NCBI GenBank assembly: GCA_011503125.2 | Contig: WWBZ02000016.1 | Span: 620,001 to 684,000 of the forward strand | Source of the DNA: Botryosphaeria dothidea | Taxonomy: Eukaryota; Ascomycota; Dothideomycetes; Botryosphaeriales; Botryosphaeriaceae | DNA: 64,000 nt | Direction: 5' to 3' | Shown here: piece by piece, positions 23,439-33,258 of the stretch | Layout: the number at the start of each line of letters is the position of its first letter | Numbering within the stretch: position 1 is the stretch's first letter | Made by a program: the position numbers and the translations under genes | The notes under the pieces: generated by a model | What the model was told of the DNA's origin: nothing | Databases searched by the model: none | What the model saw: the letters and a program-made list of their open reading frames with translations, nothing else

Positions 23439-24026
23439 CGGAGAGTGCAACACGTCCAGTTCTGGCAGCGGTGGGGACTTTGATAGAGCTGAGAATGATA
23501 AGGTCGAGTAGAAAGCTGGAAGCGTAGAGCGAAGTGGAATATTTTAAGAAGGATGGCCGTTGTTGAGAGTGGGGCTGTGCGAATTTGTTTTGGTCTCATC
23601 CATGGTTGAAGTCTCGCGTGAGGAAGGCCCCTTGGTGGACCCTGCAGTCCCCTAACAAGTAGTGGTTTTCAACGGTTATGGTATTGTGGTTCAGTCCCGG
23701 CCCACTTCGTGCTATCTTCTATTCCAGCTTCCTTCCGTCAGATGACGCAAACTGTGACGGCGAAAGAGACCCTTCCCAAGCGCCCGTCCGCTGTTGCATT
23801 CATACGAAACGAACATGCACATTTTTGGCATCCACTTGCGTGGATTCCCCGGGAAGCCTTAAAGCGGAGGCATGGCATCGATATTTCCTATCACTTCACC
23901 CTTCCCATGAGGGGTTGCCACCGGCATCGAGGTGCATAACGAGAACAGAAGTGGCACTGGCACATGAAGAGCCAAACTACGAGTGATGGATAGGAGAGTA
24001 GGAGAAAATGATCTGGATTCAAGCCA
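23439..24026. other. Intergenic spacer in the F-box-like array
   Basis: 588 nt between the start of paralog C and the end of pseudogene D. No supported coding sequence; the C promoter should lie here. Confidence 0.5.
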
Positions 24027-25677
24027 CTACATAGCAATTTCCTCCGGCCAATAGGCATAGACTTCCGGGAAATCGGTGGTTGCCTTCAGAACATACTCAA
24101 AGAGCGCCGATGTGAACCCCTTCCTGATTTCGCGATATCCGTTAATCGCCGAATGCGAGCCATATGACACCACTCCAAGAGGAACACCGCCAAGCTCTGT
24201 CCCTTGAACGATCCTCCGTCAGGTCTGGTCTGGATCTAGCTCTGGAACACTTCGATGGAAATCCACGCAAGCCCTATAGGCGAAATGTTGGAGTTGCTCG
24301 AAGGGAACCCCTCGTATGTTATTGAAGATCTGAGGCCAGGATTCATTTGGATTGACTGCTACGCAATGATCGAGCTCGAGGCATTGCAGTTTCTAACTGC
24401 TAGAGGACAGTAAAGACAATAGGACCTGCTCTGTGATGGTGGTAGTGAGTTTTAGCTTCTTCAGCTTCAGATAACGCTTTGTCTGGACACTGCTACCGGA
24501 TTCCGAATCCAGGTCCAGTGCCTGGACAACTTTATCGAGTGCGTCTATACCCATTGTTCCCTGTCCTAGGCGCCCGCGCCCACACGGCATGAGGCGGAGA
24601 TAGAGATACTCGAGCTGCTCTGCTTTGCTGATCCAGCTTGCTACCACTGTGGGCATATTGGGAAACTGGGATGGTTTGACGAAGACGACAAGGTTAAGGT
24701 ATTTCAGATGACGGAAAGCGTCCAGGACGAGTTGCTGTTGTCCACCCATCCTGCCCCTACCAGGCTCCCCAGAGTCGCTAAGGTCGCTGTCATCATTCCA
24801 GAATTCGTCGAACCCCAGCGGATCCAACAAGAATTGCGAACAAAAAACGAGATTGAGCGAGGTCAGGGTTCTGCTGAAGTGGCTGCGCCAGCCCACACAT
24901 CGCAACGTGAATGCCGTATAGGCCGCTGCAGAGGTCTCTTCAGAGGTCGCCAATGCCCTCTGAGCAGCCTCATATAACTGCGTACGCCCCGAGAGCCACC
25001 CAAGCAGTAAATCTCTCCGAGTGGAACGCTGGGCGCAGTCTCGTTGGCATTTCGACCGAATGGACTCAAGGTTGGCGAAACGCAGGAGAGCATCGTCAAA
25101 CTCCAAGATTGCGACCTTCCAGTTTGTCCGGCTGTTTGAAGAAGAAGAATCCGTCACCTTTCTCTCTCCCGGTCCTCTTAAGAGGTCTGAAGAGGAGAGA
25201 GCATAGAAGAATGACTCTTGAGCGTCACTAACCATGAGATTTGCGAGCCGATCGTGTTCGGTGCCCAGCATATTGGGATCACCTATACGGCTGCCATCCT
25301 CATCTGGAGTATGAAATCAGTGCCACATCTTTAGAACAGAACATGAGCTTCTCACCTTCTCTATCGATCGTGTTCTCGAATCTCTGAAATACCGTGTCTG
25401 GAAGCCTTCCCTCATCCGTCATAATCAACTTCCTCGTCGCAGCGGCAACGAGCGGTATCTTGGACCTCTCGATCAAACGTTCCATGCTCTTCTGACGCCA
25501 TTCAATCTTGGCCACGGCGAAAAGGTACTTTGCCGCTTCATCTGCGAGCCATTTGCAAGAAAGACGAAGCTGCTTGAGCGTCGCTAAGTCGGCTTCGCTG
25601 ACAACCTGACATACAGTCTCAGTCGGGAGACTGACACAATGTACGTCCGGAGCCCGATGTGGGGGTTGCCGAAACAT
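24027..25677 (-). pseudogene. F-box/LRR-like paralog D with two in-frame stops
   Basis: Exons are 25677-25356 and 25303-24027, with the conserved phase-1 intron (52 nt, GTGAGA...CTCCAG). The 533 codons are in a single frame. The F-box-like part reads LPTETVCQVVSEADLATL and RLSCKWLADEAAKYLF. The array signature RCVGWRSHFSRTLTSL and LRR-like blocks follow. Two stops interrupt: TAG at 24393-24395 and TGA at 24219-24221. The same frame remains coding-like beyond both. After the first it continues with LQCLELDHC and SWPQIFNNIRGVPF, matching C's LTSLELTAC and SW. After the second it ends FTSALFEYVLKATTDFPEV, like the family C-terminus. The second stop fits CGA to TGA. A truncated 292-residue exon-2 product ending at 24393 is possible but would lack the conserved end. 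Confidence 0.7.
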
Positions 25678-25994
25678 CGTGGACGGCAAAATGCCAACAG
25701 GAGACAGTAAGATGATTAGTGAAGTCCAGGCTAAGAAAGAAAGATGGAGTGCGGAGGAAGACGAGCAAGTCCGGTGGGAAAAGCGTGCAGGAAGACAGGC
25801 TAATCAAGTGGGAAATGAGTGGAGGAAGACGGGCTCATCAAGTGGGAAATGCGTTTGCACGCCTGACACCATAACACAAGAAACTGTGAATTTGTGTAAC
25901 AACCTCGAAGCATGATTCCAGCCCTACAAACGCCGCCTTCAAACCGGAATTGTGCGCTCCAAACGCGACCGTTTGCACCCCCAACCGGCAGGAC
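25678..25994. other. Intergenic spacer with tandem repeats
   Basis: 317 nt upstream of pseudogene D and downstream of the ALDH-like gene. It contains the 34-bp tandem repeats at 25755-25856 and no supported gene. Confidence 0.5.
25755..25856. repeat. 34-bp tandem repeat, about 3 copies
   Basis: Copies begin with AGGAAGAC at 25755, 25789 and 25823, an exact 34-nt period. Copies 2 and 3 share nearly all positions (AGGAAGACRGGCTMATCAAG, then TGGGAAATG). Copy 1 is more diverged. It lies about 80-180 nt upstream of the start of pseudogene D. Confidence 0.8.
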
Positions 25995-27709
25995 TCATCC
26001 CCGCCAGTATGCCAACAGCGCCCTGCTCCCAAACCACGTCAGCGCGCCCAGCCCGGATAGCAGCGGCAGCGCCGTCAGGCCCAGCCCCGTGAGGATGCCC
26101 TGCTCAAAGAAGCCGATGCCCTTCTTGTACGGCCGGTCCACCGGTAGCGGGCCCGTGCCCTCCGCCCTCAGCGTCTTGAGCGCCTCCGCCGTTGCGTTGA
26201 CGGTGCCGCCTTGCAGGACCTTGGAGAGGCGCTGTGCGACGGCGGTGGGGTTGGCGTAGGAGGGGCGGGGAGTGGTGAAGAGTGTGGATGGGAAGCGGTT
26301 GGTGGAGTCGAGGGGCGCGGTGGTGGGGGCGGCGGGGCCGACTGTGTGAGGAGGGTAAGCATGCATGTGGGGAGGGGAAGAGGTTCTGGCGTGCACTCAC
26401 CAAGGAGATCGAGCGGGAAGTGGTTGGCGAAGGAGAGGTGCGTGGCGGTGAACTGGCCGATGTACTTGCAGGAAGCGGGGTCGGCGAAGATGTAGGTAGC
26501 GAGCGGGGCGCCAGCAATTCTGGCGGGAGAGGTCAGTGTCGTGCGTCCTTGATGGCTTGGAGGGGTTTGTGACATACCGGTTGGTCAGGTCGATGCCGTC
26601 GTCCAAGCTGGAGATGGCGTGGACGAGAAGGCACCGCTCGGCGATCTTCCTTCCTAATGCGGATGAGTCCCTGTTGGATGCCTTATCAGCGCGCCGCCCC
26701 ACTGCGTCCAAAATGCTCCGATGCGACAGGCAGCCTTACCTCTTCTGTACATCCAGGATCCCTCCGTTTGAGCCAGACGTCACGACTCTCACCCCCGCCT
26801 CGTTCTTGAGTGTCTCAATCGCGCTACCCTTCCTCCCCACCTTTTCGCCCAGTTTCCCGTTCGCAACCCCGTTGCTTCCTTCCGCCATGTATCGGATGCT
26901 CTCCTGCACTACTGCATTCAGGAAAGACTCATTTGCGAATTCATTCACCAGCACCACATCCGGCGCGTATGGCGATCGTCCATTGAACGCGAACCGCGCC
27001 GTCACGATTGCCTTCGCTGCCGCTCCCAAATCGGCATTTCGGTCTACAATGGCGACGGAAAGAGCCGACGATGGCGAGACCAGGGTATTGGCAGACGGCT
27101 CACCACCATTTTGCAGCACTGAGACAACGGTGGAGTCGAAAAAGGATTGAGGCGGGCGTGTGGACACTATGGCATAAATGTCCGGGTCCAGGGAAGTGCT
27201 GAGGATATCGCGGATGACGGAGGGTACGGTTTGGAGCGTGTTTCCAAGCTGCAAGCGGGTCAGTGACGGCCTGGCAGATGGCAAGAGGAGAGGTGTCTGC
27301 TTACCTGCACGACGACACAGTTTCCGGCTGCGATTGCAGAGGCCAGTGGAACAATCACCGAGTAGAAAAGCGTGTGCGCCGTCGCGGGCTCGATGTATGC
27401 GATACCAATGGGTTCACGCCTGTCCGCTGCATCCTTGCCGTGCGCAACACGATATTCCCGCTCGTGCTCTTTTTCTGGAACCAGTGACGAGTAGTGCTGC
27501 TTGACGGCGGCGAGCGCCAGGTAGTACTCAATCTTTGCCTCGGCAGGCGTGTTGTGAGAGTCCTTGGTTATGGCCTCCAGCACCTGGGCCTCCTGCGAGA
27601 CAAGCTTTCCGTGTAGACTGCGGAGCTGGCCTTGCCGCCAGAAGATATTTTGAAGGCGGCCATCAAGCGCTGTGTTGCGGACGTCCGCAAGAGCTCGTTC
27701 GTCGGCCAT
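25995..27709 (-). CDS. Aldehyde-dehydrogenase-fold protein lacking catalytic residues, with C-terminal membrane segment
   Basis: Five exons (27709-27305, 27248-26740, 26670-26578, 26519-26401, 26341-25995; introns 56-69 nt) encode 490 aa. The layout follows class-3-type ALDHs. The N-terminal helices resemble RLQNIFWRQGQLRSL, then come DRREPIGIAYIEPATAHTLF and PLASAIAAGNCVVVQLGN (coenzyme-binding half). AIVDRNADLGAAAKAI follows, then the region that should hold the nucleophile, FNGRSPYAPDVVLVNEF. Aligned on the conserved A-P-D, the catalytic Cys is Pro, and the usual ELGGK Glu motif is absent. The C-terminus has a hydrophobic stretch (ILTGLGLTALPLLSGLGALT), probably a membrane anchor as in fatty aldehyde dehydrogenases. 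It is likely a pseudoenzyme; its role is unknown. Confidence 0.8.
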
Positions 27710-28364
27710 GGTGATGACGGTCGGGGTTGATTGCGGACTCTGGCTCTTCTTTGCTCTTTTTGGTAGTCTTCTTACGTGCCTCTTCAGCCTGTATTCAGAT
27801 TGATATAGGCGATTGAGCGGTTGGAATGCAAATTATTAGGAAGGGGAGCACGTCAGCTGGGTCGAGTTGTTCAAGCGGGAAAAAAGGAAGTGGACGGGCC
27901 GGTGAGAATTGCCGCTCAAGTGCGGACTAGGGACCAGCCGTCCAACATGCAGGGACAAAGTCAACCTTAACGGACGGACCTGGGAGGAGAGGGCCCGCAA
28001 TAACGCCACAGCGGGTGCCCCGGAGTGGATGCGACTTGTATCAGTTGGAGCTGCTGCTCCCCCACATCCCGAACTGTGGGGTAGCTCCATCGCCAGCCTC
28101 TCGCGACACAGACACGACGGTCAGCTCTGACAGCTCCTTGGCGTGTCGAATCCCCTTCCAGAGTTTCCGAGTGTCTCTTGTAGCTTAATTCCGTGGCCCG
28201 GGTTCTTTTTGCGGCTGTTCTGTCCTCCCGATCAACACCTCCCTACCACATCACTTGAGCGCCGACCACCCAAAACATCGCAACCACGCCCCTTAGCCCG
28301 ACAACAACAGAGCTCCATTTTCACCTTCCAAACACCAGAGGCGCAGCGCTTCCAAACCTTCAGC
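27710..28364. promoter_or_regulatory. Divergent promoter region, ALDH-like gene / small protein gene
   Basis: 655 nt between divergent start codons (27709 minus, 28365 plus). No coding support. Pyrimidine-rich leader sequence precedes 28365. No specific sites assigned. Confidence 0.4.
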
Positions 28365-28782
28365 ATGTCTGTCACAACAACCGAAAACCGCGCTTACTAC
28401 AACACCGTCAACGTCCTCGCCGACTACGAGCTGCACCACTCGCGCGCAGAGCCCTCAAGCGTCGCTCCTCCGCCAAATCCAAACCCAAACCCAGCAACCT
28501 CGAACCCAGAGGACTGGCCCAGCGACCGCAACCGTATCCCCGCGTACCGCCCCGTACAACCAGATCTCGACCAGAGCCCGCGGAGAGTCTACCAGAACCC
28601 AGCAGAGCGCGCGTTCATCACAATGATGTTCTTGGGCGTCAGGATAAATGGAGTGAGTCAATTTCCGGATACTTTGGTGCTCACGAATCGTACTGATGGC
28701 CGGGCAGGCTGTTGCGCAGTACTGGAGGATGTCGGCCGGCAAGGTATGGGACATCCGGTACAAGATCGGGGGTGAATGGTGA
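28365..28782 (+). CDS. Hypothetical small protein, 120 aa
   Basis: Start ATG at 28365 (context AGCATGTCT). Exon 1 is 28365-28652, a 55-nt intron has GTGAGT and GGGCAG ends with a CTGAT branch site, and exon 2 is 28708-28782. The product has a disordered, proline/asparagine-rich middle (NPNPNPATSNPEDW). It ends in a compact, conserved-looking tail (AERAFITMMFLGVRINGAV, QYWRMSAGKVWDIRYKIGGEW). No signal peptide and no family recognised. The tail looks folded and could be a protein-binding element. An upstream in-frame extension to 28143 exists but is unlikely to be translated. Confidence 0.65.
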
Positions 28783-29449
28783 ATGGTGGCGTGGTTCCTT
28801 TCTGGGTAGCAATCTATGGGCGCACATTTGTGGGAGAAACAGTCTTCCTCGCGTGGATTTAGAGTTTAATTTGACACCTGCAAGGCTGATGTGTTCGTAT
28901 CCCGGTAGATCCTATATCGTGCTTGCGCTGTGCTGTGTCAAGGCAATGCGGGCCGGCATCAGATCCTAGCCATGCCTCCTTCCTGATCAAGTAATAATTC
29001 TGCTATCCCCGCGGATGACGGACATGAGCTGAGCGTTGAAGTAAAACCAATCAAGCCTCGGTATGCGGATCTCGTATACATGGGTATCCCGAGTCAGCTA
29101 AGTTGCCTTTTTCAGCACCGCACACGACTGATATCTCTTCTTTTTGCTTTCTCAAACAAGAACAACGGCGGGAATGTGGTGGGCGCACCGGGAAGCAGGG
29201 ACGCTACGGGAAGCATGTTCTCGGCACGGTTGCACGGCGCCATGGCGGGATGAGACCTTTCGGCCCCACGCGCCACCACACACCCCTCCCTCGCGGCTCC
29301 CCGCGGGCTGCTTATGCCGAGAGCTCGTCCTCTGCGAGAAAGCTGCTGCATTCCTTCTAAAATAGATACCCAGCAAGAAAAGTCTACCAGAAACCTGATA
29401 GCCGTAATACCCAAGAGGACTGAACAAGCCGTGACGACACACATCCACC
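28783..29449. other. Intergenic, no supported gene
   Basis: 667 nt between two plus-strand genes. Contains the 3' UTR of the small-protein gene and the promoter of the dioxygenase gene. The short frames present have no family features. Confidence 0.5.
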
Positions 29450-30451
29450 ATGCCTGAGCTCACGCCCGTGCATTTCTTCTCCCATGGCTCGACCATGATG
29501 CTCGGCGAGGAGTCGGAAGCCGCGAGCTACTGGAAAAAGGCCGGCGACGAGGCTCTCGCCAATGGCATCAAAGGAATCATCATGATGGTAAGCCCCTCCA
29601 CACCACCAGAAACCCATCCTCCCAAACCCTTCCAGATAAAATGCTCACGGAAACCCCACATCCAGGGCGCCCACTGGGACGCCGACGGCGACCGCGTCGA
29701 AGTCGCCATGAACCCCAACCCGGGCAAATCCCCCGTCGCCTACGTGCACCCGGACAAATACGCGCACTACAAGCTCAACCCGGACCTGCCCACGGGCGAG
29801 CGCTGCCTCTCCCTCCTGCGCTCCGCCGGCTTCGCCGCGGCGCCCAACCCCAGCTTCGAGTGGATCCACGACACGTACCTGATCCTGATCCGGATGTTCC
29901 CCGGCGGCTGCCCGCCCACCGTGCTGGTCTCGATGAACGCGCGCTTCGACCCGCACTACCACATGAAGATCGGGGCAGCGCTGCGGCCGCTGCGGAAGGA
30001 AGGCTACCTCTTGATCGGCAGCGGCGGCGCGGTGCACAACCTGTACCGCAACATCTGGGCGCCCATGACCAAGTACAGCGACAACTTCGCGCAGCCGACG
30101 CCTCCCGAGCCCTGGGCGCTCGATTTCCGCCAGAGCGTCGAGGACGTGTTCAAGAACAACAGCGGGCCGGAGCTGCGGCGCGCGCTGACGCGGTTGATGA
30201 AGCATCCGCAGTACCGCGATGCCCATGCCACGGACGACCATTTCATGTCTCTCATGTTCGTGGCGGGCGCCGTTGGGGATGAGGAGGATAAGGGACAGCA
30301 CGGGAAGCTGATGGCGGAGACGTGGGAGCTGACGAATATGTAAGTGGTTCCTATCTTTTGCGAGTGGCGTTGCCAGAGGCTGACTACGTGCAGGTGTAAC
30401 TCGCAGTTCACGATTGGGTCGTGGCCGAGCCAGGTGTCTGCTTCGGCATGA
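29450..30451 (+). CDS. LigB/DODA-family extradiol aromatic ring-opening dioxygenase
   Basis: Three exons (29450-29587, 29666-30339, 30394-30451) encode 289 aa. Intron 1 is 78 nt and free of stops, so it could be mistaken for coding. The protein opens MPELTPVHFFSHGSTMML, with the first metal-binding His in FFSHGS. The other expected ligands and active-site residues lie in GAHWDADG, WIHDTY and GAVHNLYR. This matches class III (LigB-type) DODA dioxygenases, non-heme Fe(II) or Zn enzymes that cleave catechol-type rings, such as DOPA 4,5-dioxygenase. The substrate here is not known. No signal peptide, so cytosolic. The gene stands alone with no catabolic cluster around it. Confidence 0.85.
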
Positions 30452-30862
30452 TGAGGCAGTCGGATCGTCGTTACTGGAAGGCACGAGTTGCAGAGCATTT
30501 GAGAATTGCGACCTACCCATGAAGGCTTCGCGTGTGATTCATATCACGTTTTGTTAGTATAGTCACCTGTATGAAACTGAGCGCATTTAGTTCCAGTATG
30601 CATTCGTCTGAATGCACTCACATGTTTCCATAACAGTGAGAGTGAGATCAAGAAACACATCCCAGAAAAATTTTGGTGCGTGCACGTGGTATAAGCACGC
30701 ACTGAAGATCAGTTTGGATCATCCAGTGAATTCCTTTTCTCCTCGTATTCTAACATTCAGTATATGCTCCTTTGATACACATGCATCTTTTTCGGCGCCT
30801 CTGCACTGGGCAATTATTTACATCGTGATTTATGCGAGATTTTTTTACCAGCAGTATCTCTA
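30452..30862. other. Convergent intergenic spacer
   Basis: 411 nt between the 3' ends of the dioxygenase (plus) and the aminopeptidase (minus). AT-rich, with no gene seen. Confidence 0.5.
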
Positions 30863-32862
30863 TCATCTATTCCACTCAAGAGCTTCGATATCAACAACCT
30901 GGCAGAATAGGTCAGTTCGTAGCTGCATCAAGCGCGTAGCTTCACATGTTTCCACTTACCTCCTTCACGGCCTCGGTTGTTAGAATGAAAGGGCTTTCTT
31001 GCTGTACACAAACACTGTCCTCAATGCGGACAGCCAGACCGCGGAAATGTTCGGGCCAACGGTCGTCATCCGGAACATATATTCCTCTGCAATATCACAT
31101 CAGCAAGGGCGCGGAAAGCTAAAATGTGATAGGTAACTTACGGTTCCACGGTAATGCACTGGCCAGTCTGGAGATTCCTGTTACGCGGGAAGCCAGGCGA
31201 GTCGTGCACGTCAAGGCCGATGTAGTGACCGAGGTGGTGAGGGAACAAGGTCTCCACAGCCTGTAAGTTGGTCAGTACACTGCGCTGTCCATTGGAATGG
31301 TGACATTAAGGTATCTCACGTTGCGAGACATATTGAAGCCCAATTGCTTCAAACCATCTTTAAGTCCTTCGCAGGCGATGTTGTGAAGTTTATCGAGCGA
31401 TAGTCGTGCGTCCTCTCTGCATAGAGACACGCAACTTCTCTGAACTTTGAGAACAACCTCGTAGAGGTCCTTCTGGGCTGGCGTGAACTTGCCATTGATT
31501 GGCCATGTGCGAGTGATGTCAGTGATGTAGCCTCCGTATTCCTAGAAGCGAAGATCAGAACACATGCATAGAATTTCCAGCATACGTGGACTTACGCCTC
31601 CCGCGTCTACGAGTACCATCTCGCCATCACTGCGACGATAACGAGTCAGCTTCAGTACTTAGCCATGGATGCAGAAGGTAAAGTGCGTACTTCAGAACAT
31701 TATCATTCCGGACGTAGTGGATGCTCAACCCGTTCTTTCCACCGGCTACCACCGGAATGTAGGCAATGTTGTCGCAGCCCATCATCTTGAAACCGAAGTC
31801 CATGTGCGCGTGGAGTTCTCTTTCTGTGCTGAAGTCGTTCTTCATGGCATGCGTAAACGTTCGCGCAGATGCTTGGCCTGCTTTGCGCATATTGCGGATT
31901 TCGGCTTCGCTCTTGAACATCCGTAGATCGTTCATGTAAGGCCTGAGGGGCTTCACTGCAGATGGTGCCACGGCTTGTAGAGCATTAGGGAAGCCGTTAT
32001 CCCCAGTGTGCATCGTACCACTCAAATACCTCGTGATGGCCGAGCGGTGGTCAAGATTCCGGGGGAGGTCAGTGAAAATGTTCTTGTTGCGGCGGATGAC
32101 ATCCGGGACAATCCTGCCGATATCTTTCACTGGACCAGCCTTGACAAACATTCAGCATCAACGGTCTTATCTCACAAAGATGAGATGCTTACTTCGTCGG
32201 CATTGAAGACGTCCAAGGCAGCCTGGACACCAGAGCGTGCACCATCCCACATCTCTGCACGGGCATCTTTCGGCCTCACATAGAGGTGAAAGACGTAATC
32301 ATCGTGGCCGGAGCCCGTCTTCTCTATACTACATCAGCCGGAGCTCTTCGACTTTCGGCCGTCACCAGTTTTACCTATGATAGCCAACGCCTCCGGCTCT
32401 TTGAAGCCTGCGATTCCACTTCAGTATTTGCGCAGCCCAATGTGACTGTTCAAGGTTGTACCGGTCAAGTAGTAGAAGTCGGGATCTTGGTGGAAGTCAT
32501 AGAAGACGGCGCCAGAGCGATATTTGGTGTCGGATGCTGCTAGGATGGCACAACTGTTCGGCGGTAGGGCTCGGGCGAGGGCGGCGCGGCGGTTCGCATA
32601 TTCGAGGGCGGTGATTCCTGGAGTGACTGTGGGATCCTGTCAGAGTCTTGCCAATACACGAAGGCGATTGACAGGATGGTGACTCACCTTCGCCAGGCTT
32701 GAGGAGATGCGGATGAGTCTCGTGAAGCGGCTGGCCGAACTGCAGGTCAGCGGCGGAGACCAGGTCGCGGCGTGGCGGACATGGGTGGAAAGCGCGACGT
32801 ATTGAGCGCGGGGCCGGGCCGCGGGCAGCAGCGTGCAACACACGCACGCTGCTCCTGAACAT
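30863..32862 (-). CDS. ICP55: Mitochondrial intermediate-cleaving Xaa-Pro aminopeptidase (Icp55 / XPNPEP3 type)
   Basis: Ten exons reconstructed from 32862 to 30863, with introns about 50-69 nt and acceptor/donor choices fixed by family motifs. The N-terminus (MFRSSVRVLHAAARG) is a basic amphipathic mitochondrial presequence. It is followed by QFGQPLHETHPHLLKPGE, a hallmark of this family. The creatinase-like N-domain contains YRSGAVFYDFHQDPDFYYLTG. The pita-bread M24 fold carries the dinuclear metal ligands in order: LVDAG, YITDITRTWP, HHLGHYIGLDVHD, VEPGIY and RIEDSV. In yeast Icp55 removes one residue from mitochondrial proteins after presequence cleavage and stabilises them. Exon 3 is only 33 nt. 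The gene is divergent from the sirtuin gene. Confidence 0.9.
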
Positions 32863-33258
32863 GGCGAGTCGGTGCGATGGTTGCTCGTCGACGCGCCGGG
32901 GCGCGACAAGAAAGTTGGGCTTTATCGATAATGACTGGCGGCTGATTCGCCGGGTCTGACGTCGGTTTTCCGCGAGTTGGCGGCACGCTCCCGGCGCCCG
33001 TCACTTGTGTCAGACACACTCCATTCCAACTCAGCCTCAAGCCATCCGAAATAGGTCTGCCTGCAGCGCTAGCCAATTTCTGATCCATCAAGCTGTTGCC
33101 TGCTCCTTTCTGTCTGCCTCCTAGAAGCCTAACGAGGCAACTTATTGCGAACCGTTGTGTTCTCCCGGCGCGGCGTCCGGAGAGCTATAAAGTACCACTT
33201 TGCCATTCTTCAATTCAAGCAACAAATCACTATTCCGTCTTTCAAGCCATATCTCAGG
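32863..33258. promoter_or_regulatory. Compact bidirectional promoter, ICP55 / sirtuin
   Basis: 396 nt separate the divergent start codons. The sequence is GC-rich near the ICP55 side. No TATA box is obvious. Confidence 0.4.

Noticed and set aside
29588..29665. Intron 1 of the dioxygenase read as coding
   Set aside because: It is in frame and free of stops, but has GTAAGC and CCAG ends, and removing it gives the family block GAHWDADG directly after IIMM.
29645..30520. Minus-strand 291-codon frame and a plus-strand Arg-rich frame
   Set aside because: Shadows of the LigB dioxygenase in high-GC sequence.
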